Notes: generated by a model from the sequence alone, not told the origin. Shown: positions 24,455 to 32,657, counted from the first letter of the stretch. The stretch: DNA of 43,500 nt from Oscillospiraceae bacterium (GCA_017619535.1 JAFZSD010000021.1:1-43500), one strand, 5' to 3'. Numbers and translations are program-made.

Positions 24455-25696
24455 TCAATAAGCCTCGTTCAGCCACTCGATGCCGTCGATGCGGAGAGCA
24501 AAGTACGGAGCGGACATGAGGCCGGGATAGTAGGACTCGTGGAAAGCGCCGTCCCAGACAGCTTCACCTTCGTCGGGAACGAAGTCGCCGGTCATGTCTA
24601 TGGCGGTGTAGGAATCGATGGTCTTGCCGTCTACGGTGAAGGTGGAGGTATCGAACACTTCGAGCTCACCGGACTTGATCTTCGCTATGACCTCTTCCAT
24701 CTTCTCCTTGGTGCCGGCAGCGCAGATGTCCTCGTTGAGGGTGGTCATGGCGATGTCGCCCTCGGCGAAGCCCTTGCAGTAGTCGGGCTCAAAGTTGCCG
24801 CCGTTGTAGACGGTCTTGATGGCGTATACGAAGAAGTTCGTCCAGTCGATGCGGGTGGAGATGATGGAGGCCTTCGGAGCAGCGGCCATCATGTCCGCGT
24901 TGTAGCCGGTGTGGAACACGCCGTTCTTCTCAGCGGTCGTTGCGGGGGTGGTGTTGTCGGAGTGCTGGGAGATCATGACGCAGCCCGCGTCGCAGAGAGC
25001 CTGGGCGGCGTTGGCCTCAAGGGTGGCGTCGGACCAGGAGCCGACGAACTGGACCTTCATGGTGACGGACGGACAGACGCTCTTGGCGCCGAGATAGTAT
25101 GCGGTGAAGCCGGAGATGACTTCCGCGAAGGAGTAGGCGCCGACATAGCCGATGACGGCTTCGTCCGCCTTGATGTCGCCGTTGTCTATCATTTCCTGAA
25201 GCTTCATGCCCGCGACGACGCCGGCGACGTAGCGGCCTTCCTGGATGCGAGCGAAGGCGTTATGGGTATTGTCAAGGTCGTCTTTCCAGGAACCCTCGTT
25301 CGTGCAGCCGACGAACTGGACGTTGGGATAGTCGGGGGCGATGGTGAGCATCGCGGGCTCCTGACCGTAGGAGTTGTTGAAGATGACCGAGCAGCCTTCT
25401 TCTGCCAGTTCCTCGTTGGCGACGGCGACGGGGTCGCCCTCGATGAGGTTGTATTTGATGACCCATTCGACATTGATGCCCTCTTTTGCGAGAGCTTCTT
25501 TTGCCGTCTCAGTGGCGCGGATGAAGTTGTAGGTGTAACCCTGGTCGTTCTCGTCGCCGATGCAGACGAGACCGGCTTTGATCGTGCCTTTTTCGGCGCT
25601 GTCGTCAGGCTTTGCAGGCTCGCTGCCGCCGCCGCCGCAGGCGCAGAGAGCGAAGACCATAACGACAGCCAGAAGAATTGCGATAAGCTTTTTCAT
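24455..25696 (-). CDS. BMP-family substrate-binding lipoprotein (nucleoside ABC importer)
   Basis: Extracytoplasmic binding protein of the basic membrane protein family, 413 residues. A signal peptide of about 19 residues ends in the lipobox L-C-A-C, then a Gly/Ser linker. Family marks are I-G-D-E-N-D-Q-G-Y-T-Y-N near the N-terminus, G-C-S-V-I-F-N-N-S-Y-G, P-N-V-Q-F-V-G-C-T-N-E, A-R-I-Q-E-G-R-Y-V-A-G and I-S-Q-H-S-D-N-T-T-P. Related proteins (Med, PnrA) bind purine nucleosides; the nearby purine permease supports that but does not prove it. A promoter and an attenuator-like hairpin lie upstream. Confidence 0.92.
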   Translation of the reverse strand: MKKLIAILLAVVMVFALCACGGGGSEPAKPDDSAEKGTIKAGLVCIGDENDQGYTYNFIRATETAKEALAKEGINVEWVIKYNLIEGDPVAVANEELAEEGCSVIFNNSYGQEPAMLTIAPDYPNVQFVGCTNEGSWKDDLDNTHNAFARIQEGRYVAGVVAGMKLQEMIDNGDIKADEAVIGYVGAYSFAEVISGFTAYYLGAKSVCPSVTMKVQFVGSWSDATLEANAAQALCDAGCVMISQHSDNTTPATTAEKNGVFHTGYNADMMAAAPKASIISTRIDWTNFFVYAIKTVYNGGNFEPDYCKGFAEGDIAMTTLNEDICAAGTKEKMEEVIAKIKSGELEVFDTSTFTVDGKTIDSYTAIDMTGDFVPDEGEAVWDGAFHESYYPGLMSAPYFALRIDGIEWLNEAY

Positions 25697-25770
25697 GGTA
25701 CTACCTCCAGATAAAAAGTGTGATGTGAAAATGTGTTGACACCCTATAGGGATGCCCCGGGCCTTAAACT

Positions 25771-25806
25771 AAAAAAGCCGCCTGTCGGTGGGCAGTCAAA
25801 GGCGGC
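25771..25806 (-). terminator. Attenuator-like terminator in the BMP operon leader
   Basis: On the minus strand GCCGCC pairs with GGCGGC (25801-25806 with 25777-25782) and is followed by six T. It sits between the operon promoter and the first gene, 75 bases before the ATG. A wider pairing, GCCCCG with CGGGGC, encloses it and could compete. Such placement means transcription must pass a terminator to express the importer. Confidence 0.72.
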
Positions 25807-25834
25807 GGGGCAATATATAGATGTTTATGCTGCA

Positions 25835-25863
25835 AGTTTACACTAAATGTATGAAATTATCAA
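25835..25863 (-). promoter_or_regulatory. Promoter of the BMP nucleoside importer operon
   Basis: TTGATA (25858-25863), 17 bases, TAAACT (25835-25840) on the minus strand. The palindrome AAACATATGTTT at 25891-25902 lies just upstream and could be an operator. Confidence 0.65.
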
Positions 25864-25946
25864 GCGGAAAACCAAATTTTTACTTACTGAAAACATATGT
25901 TTCCGATGTCCGGTCAGTCTTCAGTCTGGGTATCTGCGGCGACGGC

Positions 25947-25982
25947 AAAAAGATGCGGCCCGCGCCGTCCGACGCGGGCCGT
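25947..25982 (-). terminator. Terminator of the aquaporin gene
   Basis: A 10-bp GC-rich stem (25955-25964 with 25973-25982, one G-T pair), followed on the minus strand by ATCTTTTTG. It lies 30 bases after the aquaporin stop. Confidence 0.82.
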
Positions 25983-26012
25983 ATCTGACCGTGAACATTC
26001 AGGTTTTTGATA

Positions 26013-26666
26013 TCAGTCTTTAGTGCGGATGATCCTCCAGATGACCGCTGCAAGAGCGCCGCCTACCAGCGGAGCCACTATGAAGACCCAGACGCAGGAG
26101 AGGGCGTCGCCGCCCATCATGAGCGCGGGGCCGAGGGAACGGGCCGGGTTTACGCTGGTGCCGGTGAAGAAGATGCCGAGCAGGTGTACGAGTGTCAGGG
26201 AACCGCCGATGACGAGTCCCGCGACCTTTCCGAACTCAGCCTTGCTGGTGACGCCCAGTATGGCGAGAACGAAAACGCAGGTGAGGATGATCTCGATGAT
26301 GAGAGACTTGCCGATGCTGGCTTCAAACAGACCGTTGCAGCCAAGGCCGTAGCTCTTGCCGATGACGCCCATGAGCGCCGCGGCGCCGGCGATACCGCCG
26401 ATGAACTGAGCTATGATATAGCCAATGAAGTCCTTGAAGCTCATGCCGCCGTTGATCAGGACGGCCAGAGAGACCGCCGGGTTTATGTGGCAGCCGGAAA
26501 CGTTGCCTATGGAGTACGCCATCGCCACGATGACTCCGCCGAACGCGAGAGCCGTGAGGATGTACGCCGCATTGGCTTCGGCGCTGCAGCCCGTAACGGC
26601 AGCTACGCCGCAGGCCACGAACACCAGAACGAACGTTCCTATGAACTCTGCGAGATACTTTTTCAT
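26013..26666 (-). CDS. Aquaporin (AqpZ-like MIP channel)
   Basis: A six-helix water channel of 217 residues. Both NPA boxes are present: S-G-C-H-I-N-P-A-V-S and G-T-S-V-N-P-A-R-S-L-G. The selectivity-filter His before the second box (L-V-H-L-L-G-I) and the Arg after it are those of water-selective AqpZ rather than glycerol facilitators. The ATG has AGGAGG 8-10 bases ahead and a strong promoter further up. It is monocistronic with its own terminator. Confidence 0.92.
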   Translation of the reverse strand: MKKYLAEFIGTFVLVFVACGVAAVTGCSAEANAAYILTALAFGGVIVAMAYSIGNVSGCHINPAVSLAVLINGGMSFKDFIGYIIAQFIGGIAGAAALMGVIGKSYGLGCNGLFEASIGKSLIIEIILTCVFVLAILGVTSKAEFGKVAGLVIGGSLTLVHLLGIFFTGTSVNPARSLGPALMMGGDALSCVWVFIVAPLVGGALAAVIWRIIRTKD

Positions 26667-26726
26667 TACAGATACCTCCTATCAACATTAGCGCCCCCGG
26701 AATGCGCGGCGCAGTTTGATAAGACC

Positions 26727-26755
26727 ATTATAGTGCGCGCCTACGGAGATTTCAA
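26727..26755 (-). promoter_or_regulatory. Promoter of the aquaporin gene
   Basis: TTGAAA (26750-26755), 17 bases, consensus TATAAT (26727-26732) on the minus strand. Confidence 0.78.
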
Positions 26756-26799
26756 TCCTGCGGACACGTTTTTGTGCCGGTGCCCATAAGTCGATACGA

Positions 26800-26828
26800 T
26801 TGATAAAATCCCTGCGCTGTGGTATTCT
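26800..26828 (+). promoter_or_regulatory. Promoter of MFS transporter 2
   Basis: TTGATA (26800-26805), 17 bases, TATTCT (26823-26828), about 65 bases before the start codon. Confidence 0.7.
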
Positions 26829-26894
26829 GAATGTGCCGGTACTTTATAAGAAAATATGTCACAGCGGGACGCGCTGTGCAGGGAGGTGGATACG

Positions 26895-28073
26895 ATGGAA
26901 AACGAACGCCGCAACAGACTGTGGACCAGGACGTTCAGCACCGTGGTCGTATCACACCTTATTTTCTATTTTGGATTCTATATGCTCGCCCCCACGCTGC
27001 CTTTGTACATCAAGGCCCAGGGCGGCACTTCCGCACATATAGGACTTGTTTCGACGGGGTTCTGCATCGGATGCATCATAATGCGTTTTCTGGTGCCGTT
27101 CCTGCAGGAGAGATACAGCCGCAAGATACTGATGCGGATCGGCATTCTCATATCGCTTGCAATGGCAGCGCTGTACGCGGCGGTCTCCTCGATCGCCGGC
27201 ATCATCTTCCTCCGGTTCATGCAGGGTATCGGTGTCGGGATGGTAACGGCGTTCGCGGGAGCGATAGCTGCGGACTCGGCTCCGGATTCGCGCCAGGGCG
27301 AAGGCATCGGATTCTTCGGGATGGGAACGACCGCCGCAGTCGCGCTCTCGCCGACCCTCGGACTGGTGGTCATGAACAAGCTCGGGTTCACGGCGCTGTT
27401 CATCTGTTCCGCCCTCGTACTGGCCCTTTCGGCGGTGGGGTGGAGCACCATAGAGATCCCGAAACCGCGCCGGCGAGCCGCGGACGCGCCGCGGGAATCC
27501 ATATGGAACAAGATATACGACACGAAGATACTGTTCCAGACCGTGCTTCTCCTGCTGTACGGCGTAGCGCGGGGCACGCAGCAGAGTTTCCTTACAGTCA
27601 TGGCGACCGAGGAAGGCCTTTCCATGATCACGATCTACTCTGTTTTTGAGACAGTGTCGTCGTTCCTGCTGCGTTTCGTGACGAGGAAGAGCTTTGACAA
27701 ATACGGTCCCGGCCCGACCATGATCACCGGAGGCGCAGCGAGCGTCACGGCGTTCTTTCTTTTCTCGGTAGTCAGGTCCAATGCCGTACTTCTCATAGCG
27801 GCAGTATGCAACGGCATAGCCATGGGTGCGCTGGTGCCGACGTTCCAGGTGTGGATCATGGATACGCTGGGGCCGGAGAGAAGGACGCTGGGAAACTCGC
27901 TGTATTTCAATATCTGCGATATAGGCACCGCGGTCGGCGCCGGAGTCATGGGCGTCGTCGCAGGACTGACAAACTATCATGGAGTATTCAGGATAGTTAT
28001 GTTCGTCATGATCGCATATCTGGCTATCTATTTCATCGTCTCCGCTGCAAGAAGGAAAAGAGCCGCGGACTGA
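26895..28073 (+). CDS. MFS transporter 2
   Basis: A 392-residue, 12-helix major facilitator transporter, paralogous to those at 14070-15251 and 32815-33999. The ATG at 26895 follows GGGAGGTGG; the in-frame ATG at 26856 lacks a site. It shares F-Y-F-G-F-Y-M-L-A-P-T-L-P-L-Y, the loop Q-E-R-Y-S-R-K, and R-Q-G-E-G-I-G-F-F-G-M-G-T-T-A-A-V-A-L-S-P with its relatives. It lies upstream, on the same strand, of the DctP-cupin cluster, separated by 405 bases that include no clear terminator. Substrate unknown. Confidence 0.88.
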   Translation: MENERRNRLWTRTFSTVVVSHLIFYFGFYMLAPTLPLYIKAQGGTSAHIGLVSTGFCIGCIIMRFLVPFLQERYSRKILMRIGILISLAMAALYAAVSSIAGIIFLRFMQGIGVGMVTAFAGAIAADSAPDSRQGEGIGFFGMGTTAAVALSPTLGLVVMNKLGFTALFICSALVLALSAVGWSTIEIPKPRRRAADAPRESIWNKIYDTKILFQTVLLLLYGVARGTQQSFLTVMATEEGLSMITIYSVFETVSSFLLRFVTRKSFDKYGPGPTMITGGAASVTAFFLFSVVRSNAVLLIAAVCNGIAMGALVPTFQVWIMDTLGPERRTLGNSLYFNICDIGTAVGAGVMGVVAGLTNYHGVFRIVMFVMIAYLAIYFIVSAARRKRAAD

Positions 28074-28478
28074 GTCAAATCCCAAGTAACATTAAGCCGC
28101 AGACCAGGTGTATATAATTGGTCATTTTGCCGAATGATTGCCGGCGGTCATGTTGTGGCAGAGACCTTAGACCCTTGGAAATAAGGTATTTTTAGCAAAA
28201 ATCGGGTATGCAAAATATACAAAACGGCAGCTGGGTCAATTGGTATCAGGAATATAAACGCGGAAATATCCCGAAACGTGCTTCCGATGTGCCCCGGGAC
28301 GCGGCTGAAACTGTTGACTTGATCGGCGGGGGTCATGATAGGATTTAAATGTAAAAGAACATATTGACAACACTTTGAAGGAAATGGGCAGTTTTTCCTT
28401 TAGAACGGCTTCCGTTTACAGTGTGTTTTCCGGCAACGCCGAAAAATAAATATTTTGATTTAAAGGAGCTGAACCCAG
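28074..28478 (+). other. 405-base intergenic region before the TRAP lipoprotein gene
   Basis: No gene, clear terminator or textbook promoter was found. It is more AT-rich than its surroundings. Two -35-like hexamers occur (TTGACT near 28315, TTGACA near 28364), each without a convincing -10. It may hold a promoter of another sigma class or activator-dependent elements. The ribosome binding site AAAGGAG (28462-28468) serves the next gene. Confidence 0.5.
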
Positions 28479-29627
28479 ATGACCAAGAAGATAGTAGCAA
28501 TCGTTCTTGTCGTCCTGATGCTTGGCACTGCACTCGCAGCCTGCGGCGGCGGATCGGCAACACCCAGCAGCAGCACGCCCAGCAGCACGCCCAGCAGCAC
28601 ACCCAGCAGCAGCACACCCAGCAGCAGCACTCCGTCATCATCGACACCCAGCGAGACCAAACCGGCGGAGTCGGAAAACAAGAAAACGTATACTATCAGA
28701 TTCGCAATGGCGGACCCGGTAGGTACGATTTTCGATGATTATATGGCACAGCCCCTCATAAAACTTCTGGATGAGAACTCAGGCGGAAGGATCCAGTGCG
28801 AGCTGTATCCGTCAGGTACGGTGGCTGCGTTCGGCTCCGGCCTCGATTCCGCGAGAACCGGCACCAGCGACATAGCGCAGGACGCATTCTCGTTCTACAC
28901 CGGTGTATATCCGTACACTGAACTCATCAACACCCCCGGCATCGACTACGGCTCGCTTTCCAGTTTCAATACGCTCATCATCGACTATGCGAAGGCATTC
29001 CCGGAAGATATGGATGAGTTCGTAGTCATATCCAGATGGGCTGGCTCTTGGTTCGGATTCCTTATGCCGAACGAACCGATAACATGTCTGGCCGACCTGC
29101 AGGGCAAGACGCTCCGTTCTACAGGCTCCTTCATGAATTACTGCACCGCTCTTGGTGCGACGGGCGTCATGGTAACTCCGAACGACCTGTATGAAGGCAT
29201 AAAGCTGGGCGTCGTCGACGGTGCGCAGTTCACTCTTGGCGGGACCTGTTCCTACGGTCTCTATGATGTCTGCAACTATTTCACCCCGATCGAAGCGTAC
29301 TACGGCGATACCTGCTTCGTCCTTTCCAGAGAGACGTATAATCTCATGGATGCCGAAGCACAGGCGGCCATAGACAAGACCGTCGAAGACTTCCTTGCCG
29401 TAGCGAACAAATACAGTGAAGCCAACGACCAGCTCTCTCTCGATGAGATCCTTGAGAAGCACAATCCGGATTTCAAAATGTACTATATGTCAGATGAAGC
29501 AAAGGCTGAGGTCATAAAAGTGGCCGAGCCTCTGTTGCAGGCCAAGGCCGACGAACTGAACGCCCTCGGACTTGACGGCGACGGCGCGCTCGAGTGGCTC
29601 CGCACGAACGCCAAGAAATACGCCTGA
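28479..29627 (+). CDS. TRAP transporter solute-binding lipoprotein (DctP type), orphan
   Basis: Extracytoplasmic binding protein of the TRAP family that captures organic acids, 382 residues. A signal peptide ends in L-A-A-C, followed by an unusual 30-residue Ser/Thr/Pro linker. Family marks are the start of the mature domain T-Y-T-I-R-F-A-M-A-D-P, G-R-I-Q-C-E-L-Y-P-S-G, the L-Q-G-K-T-L-R-S-T-G block with the carboxylate-binding Arg, and a C-terminal helical region with A-I-D-K-T-V-E-D-F. No DctQ or DctM membrane genes lie anywhere in the window, so the partner is elsewhere or the protein works alone. Three cupin-like genes follow on the same strand. Confidence 0.9.
   Translation: MTKKIVAIVLVVLMLGTALAACGGGSATPSSSTPSSTPSSTPSSSTPSSSTPSSSTPSETKPAESENKKTYTIRFAMADPVGTIFDDYMAQPLIKLLDENSGGRIQCELYPSGTVAAFGSGLDSARTGTSDIAQDAFSFYTGVYPYTELINTPGIDYGSLSSFNTLIIDYAKAFPEDMDEFVVISRWAGSWFGFLMPNEPITCLADLQGKTLRSTGSFMNYCTALGATGVMVTPNDLYEGIKLGVVDGAQFTLGGTCSYGLYDVCNYFTPIEAYYGDTCFVLSRETYNLMDAEAQAAIDKTVEDFLAVANKYSEANDQLSLDEILEKHNPDFKMYYMSDEAKAEVIKVAEPLLQAKADELNALGLDGDGALEWLRTNAKKYA
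28563..28650 (+). repeat. Low-complexity Ser/Thr/Pro coding repeat
   Basis: Tandem imperfect copies of CCCAGCAGCAGCAC encode a P-S-S-S-T spacer between the lipid-anchored cysteine and the folded DctP domain. Such tracts vary in length by slippage and extend the domain away from the membrane. Confidence 0.85.
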
Positions 29628-29684
29628 TCATTAAAGCGGCAGCAATACCGATACATAATCTACTGGCAATATGATGTTATGAGG

Positions 29685-29718
29685 GAAGCAGGGCGACTGT
29701 GACCAGCCGCCCTGCTTC
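29685..29718 (+). terminator. Hairpin between the TRAP lipoprotein and cupin genes
   Basis: A perfect 11-bp stem, GAAGCAGGGCG (29685-29695) with CGCCCTGCTTC (29708-29718), 57 bases after the DctP stop. It lacks an immediate T run, so partial termination or mRNA stabilisation is more likely than full stop, allowing read-through into the cupins. Confidence 0.6.
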
Positions 29719-29769
29719 TGAGCAGGCATCTTTCAAACTGAGAGCCACTCTGCAAAAGGAGCGAATACT

Positions 29770-30603
29770 ATGGATAATCCAGAAAGATTCTTTATCACGG
29801 AACCGATGCCGAACGGCCACGACGTGGATGAGAACGGCAAGACCATACGCCGTAATATCGTATGGCTGAATGATACGGTACTGCCGGGATCAAAACAGTT
29901 TTTTACGATCGTCTGGTACGATCAGCCGCATTCACTCAGCCGTGAATCCCATGTGTGCGACGTCGACGAGTTCGTCGGTTTTATCGGGAGCGATCCGGAG
30001 AATCCGCAGGAGCTGAACGGCAGGGTCCGTTTTTGGCTCAACGGAAAATGGATCACCATTGAGAAGAGCGCAATAATCTATGTCCCTGCCGGGATGCCGC
30101 ACTGTCCGTATGTCGTTGAGGCGGCGGACAAGCCCATGATCCATTTCGCCGGCAGCCCGTGCGGGCATTTGACCCGGACGCCGTGCGATACGCCGGCGGA
30201 AGGTTTTGAAGACCCCGAAAAGTACGTCTCCTATGAGCCGCGTCCGTTCATGCCGGGAAAGGAAACGGATCCTTCCATACTGCGCAAGGCAGTATGGCTC
30301 GACTCCAGCATAATGCCAGGTGCTCCGTATATAGAGTTTGCCTGGTTCCTGAAGCCGAGGGAGCCGAAGCCGCCGACGCACGTTCACGATTTCGACGAGA
30401 TAGTCGGGTTCATCGGCAGCAATCCGGATGATCCCGGCGATCTCGGAGCGACACTGAATTTCAATTATGACGGAGAGGTGATCCGCACCGACAGAAGCGT
30501 CGTCGTTTATATGCCGGCCGGGGTACATCACTGCCCGTTCCTCATAGAGGACATGAAGCGCCCGATACTAAGTTTCTCCGGCGGCGACGGGAACAGATAC
30601 TGA
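29770..30603 (+). CDS. Two-domain cupin-like protein A
   Basis: I do not recognise a named family beyond a cupin-like pattern. The 277 residues form two homologous halves. The C-terminal half has H-V-H-D-F-D-E-I-V-G-F-I-G-S-N-P and then P-A-G-V-H-H-C-P-F, that is two His and a Glu in motif 1 and a His in motif 2, the usual cupin metal set. The N-terminal half reads H-V-C-D-V-D-E-F-V-G-F-I-G-S-D-P and P-A-G-M-P-H-C-P-Y, so the second His is replaced by Cys. No signal peptide, so cytoplasmic. AAAAGGAG precedes the ATG. It is followed after 31 bases by a near-duplicate. Metal binding is inferred from the motif; the reaction or ligand is unknown. Confidence 0.8.
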   Translation: MDNPERFFITEPMPNGHDVDENGKTIRRNIVWLNDTVLPGSKQFFTIVWYDQPHSLSRESHVCDVDEFVGFIGSDPENPQELNGRVRFWLNGKWITIEKSAIIYVPAGMPHCPYVVEAADKPMIHFAGSPCGHLTRTPCDTPAEGFEDPEKYVSYEPRPFMPGKETDPSILRKAVWLDSSIMPGAPYIEFAWFLKPREPKPPTHVHDFDEIVGFIGSNPDDPGDLGATLNFNYDGEVIRTDRSVVVYMPAGVHHCPFLIEDMKRPILSFSGGDGNRY

Positions 30604-30634
30604 TGTGTTTGTAAAACTAAGGAGAGAATAATAA

Positions 30635-31468
30635 ATGGAAACCCCGGATAAGTATTTTCTGAAAGAACCAAGACAGAACGCCCGTGAGGTCGATGAAAAC
30701 GGGAACGTATTATTGGAGAATATCATCCATCTGGATGATAAGGTTTTTCCGGAGGCAAAACAGTATTTTGCTATCTCCTGGTACAACAAGACCATGATGA
30801 GCTGTATAGGGTCACACATCCACGACACGGCAGAGTTCGTCGGTTTTATTGGGAGCGATCCGGAGCATCCTCAGGAGCTGTACGGCAAGGTGCTATTCTG
30901 GCTGAACGGGCAGTGGATAACCATAGAAAAAAGTGCGATCATCTATATACCCGCCGGCATGCCGCACTGTCCGTATATAGTACAGGAAGTGGAAAAACCG
31001 ATACTCCACTTCTCCGGCTGCCCGAACTCGCACTACACTATGAAGGCGAGCATCGACATAGTTGATGGCGTGGGCGACGTAAACAAGTTCGTATCATACA
31101 AGCCGCGCCCGTTCATGCCTGGAAAGGAGACGGACCCGTCCTTGCTCCGCAAGGCGGTATGGCTCGACTCCAGCATAATACCCGGTGCTCCTTATATAGA
31201 GTTTGCCTGGTTCCTGAAACCGAGGGAGCCGAAACCGCCGACGCACGTTCACGATTTTGACGAGATCGTCGGCTTTATCGGCAGCAATCCGGATGATCCG
31301 GGCGATCTCGGGGCGACGCTCAATTTCAATTATGACGGAGAGGTGGTCCGCACCGACCGAAGCGTGGTCGTATATATACCGGCCGGAGTACATCACTGCC
31401 CGTTTCTCATAGAGGACATGAAGCGCCCGATACTGAGTTTTTCCGGCGGCGACGGCAACAGATACTGA
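30635..31468 (+). CDS. Two-domain cupin-like protein B
   Basis: A 277-residue paralogue of the preceding protein with the same two-half layout. Its last 120 residues differ from protein A at only five positions, while about 28 codons in that stretch differ silently. The N-terminal half is more diverged and has a full H-I-H-D-T-A-E-F-V-G-F-I-G-S-D-P motif, so both halves here could bind metal. GGAGAG lies upstream of the ATG. The gene is 31 bases after protein A and 37 before protein C, indicating one transcript. Function unknown. Confidence 0.8.
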   Translation: METPDKYFLKEPRQNAREVDENGNVLLENIIHLDDKVFPEAKQYFAISWYNKTMMSCIGSHIHDTAEFVGFIGSDPEHPQELYGKVLFWLNGQWITIEKSAIIYIPAGMPHCPYIVQEVEKPILHFSGCPNSHYTMKASIDIVDGVGDVNKFVSYKPRPFMPGKETDPSLLRKAVWLDSSIIPGAPYIEFAWFLKPREPKPPTHVHDFDEIVGFIGSNPDDPGDLGATLNFNYDGEVVRTDRSVVVYIPAGVHHCPFLIEDMKRPILSFSGGDGNRY

Positions 31469-31505
31469 TTTGTCCGATACTTTGGGCAAGAAAGAAGGAA
31501 TTATA

Positions 31506-31940
31506 ATGGAATCCATGAAAGATAACATAGTGTCTAAACCGCTTCCCGATTCACATCAGAAGAACGAAGCGGGGGAGACGATAAGAAGGAACGTGTTCCT
31601 TCTCGACGGAGAAGCCGTTCCCGGAGCGCCCTATGCGGCGGCAACTTGGTACTCGTCCACTTTTATCGCGCCCAAGGAGCAACACACTCACGACTACGAC
31701 GAGTTTTTGAGTTTCATTGGTTCGGACCCGGAGCATCCCGAGGAGCTCAATGCAACAGTGAAGATAAAGCTCATTGACGAGGACTTTACTATCACTAAGA
31801 GTTCCATTATCTTCATCCCCGCAGGGACGAGACACACGGAGTTTTCGACCTACGACGTAAAGCGACCGATAATGTGCTTCGCAAGCTGCTCAACGACGAA
31901 CAAGTATTCCCAGAACCTCCTGGGCAAAAAAGAGGATTAA
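31506..31940 (+). CDS. Single-domain cupin-like protein C
   Basis: A 144-residue protein matching one half of proteins A and B: H-T-H-D-Y-D-E-F-L-S-F-I-G-S-D-P-E-H-P and P-A-G-T-R-H. The ATG at 31506 is preferred over an in-frame TTG-type start at 31470 because GAAGGA precedes it. It may resemble the ancestral single-domain unit, or be the diverged partner of the two-domain proteins. It ends the cluster, with a strong terminator 14 bases later. Confidence 0.8.
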   Translation: MESMKDNIVSKPLPDSHQKNEAGETIRRNVFLLDGEAVPGAPYAAATWYSSTFIAPKEQHTHDYDEFLSFIGSDPEHPEELNATVKIKLIDEDFTITKSSIIFIPAGTRHTEFSTYDVKRPIMCFASCSTTNKYSQNLLGKKED

Positions 31941-31953
31941 GGAACCGATATGC

Positions 31954-31989
31954 AAAAGAACTCCCGTGCTTAGGCACGGGAGTTCTTTT
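31954..31989 (+). terminator. Terminator of the DctP-cupin cluster
   Basis: A perfect 16-bp stem (31954-31969 with 31974-31989) with loop TTAG; the arm itself ends in TTCTTTT. Confidence 0.93.
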
Positions 31990-32132
31990 ACGGTCTTGAA
32001 GAGCGCGGAATCCTCATAACGTAGATACGGGACGGGTTTCCGCCAATATCATTCATCTGCCACAGATACTCGCATACGTATTATTCATACAGGCCGGTGT
32101 GGTCGGTGTCCTGCGGAATTGATGAGGTCCCC

Positions 32133-32657
32133 TTAGTTGGACAGATCGATCCAGTACCTTTCCAGTTTTACGTCGCGTTCTGCCAGAAAGACGGTGGACT
32201 CGTATACGCCGCCGTTGTTCAGGATGGTCCTGCGGCTGCCCTCGTTGCCCTCTACGCAGCATACCAGCACGCGCTCGATACCGAGGGTTCTGCACTCGGG
32301 AAGGACGAGCCGCAGCATCTGAGTGGCATACCCCTTCCTCCTCTCGCTGGGGCACACGGAGTAGCCTATGTGACCGGCGTACTTTTCCAGAAATTCGTTG
32401 AACCAGTGTCTTATCTGGATCACACCCACGACCTTTCCGTCCGACTCCCGCACATATATATACTGGCTCATCGGTACGAGGTCCGGCGGTGTCGTCTCCG
32501 GCCTTTTCAGCGATTCGACCTGGTCGAGCCACTCCTGCGTGGTCTCGAACCTTCGTAGAGAGCCGCATCCGTCCATGGAGCCGCCGTATTCCAGAAATTC
32601 CCTGCGGAAAGCCTGTATCTGTGCGTCATATTCCATCGACGGTTCAATCAGTTTCAC
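32133..32657 (-). CDS. GNAT-family N-acetyltransferase
   Basis: A 174-residue acyl-CoA-dependent acetyltransferase. The GTG at 32657 with GGGAGGAG eight bases ahead is chosen; a longer frame runs upstream without support. Family marks are the V-G-V-I-Q-I-R strand, then G-H-I-G-Y-S-V-C-P-S-E-R-R-K-G-Y-A-T, containing the acetyl-CoA pyrophosphate loop (R-R-K-G-Y-A), and V-E-G-N-E-G-S-R-R-T-I-L-N-N-G-G. The N-terminal part resembles acetyltransferases whose substrate site is formed by an E-Y-G-G-S-M-D-G type segment. Acceptor unknown. It lies after the terminator of the glycyl radical operon on the same strand. Confidence 0.88.
   Translation of the reverse strand: MKLIEPSMEYDAQIQAFRREFLEYGGSMDGCGSLRRFETTQEWLDQVESLKRPETTPPDLVPMSQYIYVRESDGKVVGVIQIRHWFNEFLEKYAGHIGYSVCPSERRKGYATQMLRLVLPECRTLGIERVLVCCVEGNEGSRRTILNNGGVYESTVFLAERDVKLERYWIDLSN

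Noticed and set aside
28563..28650. Repeat array as CRISPR or non-coding satellite
   Set aside because: The repeat is in frame inside the DctP gene and codes a Ser/Thr/Pro linker; unit lengths vary and there are no spacers.
30230..31468. Very recent duplication or assembly artefact of the two cupin genes
   Set aside because: About 28 silent differences in the conserved half and strong divergence in the first half show that the copies are old and distinct.
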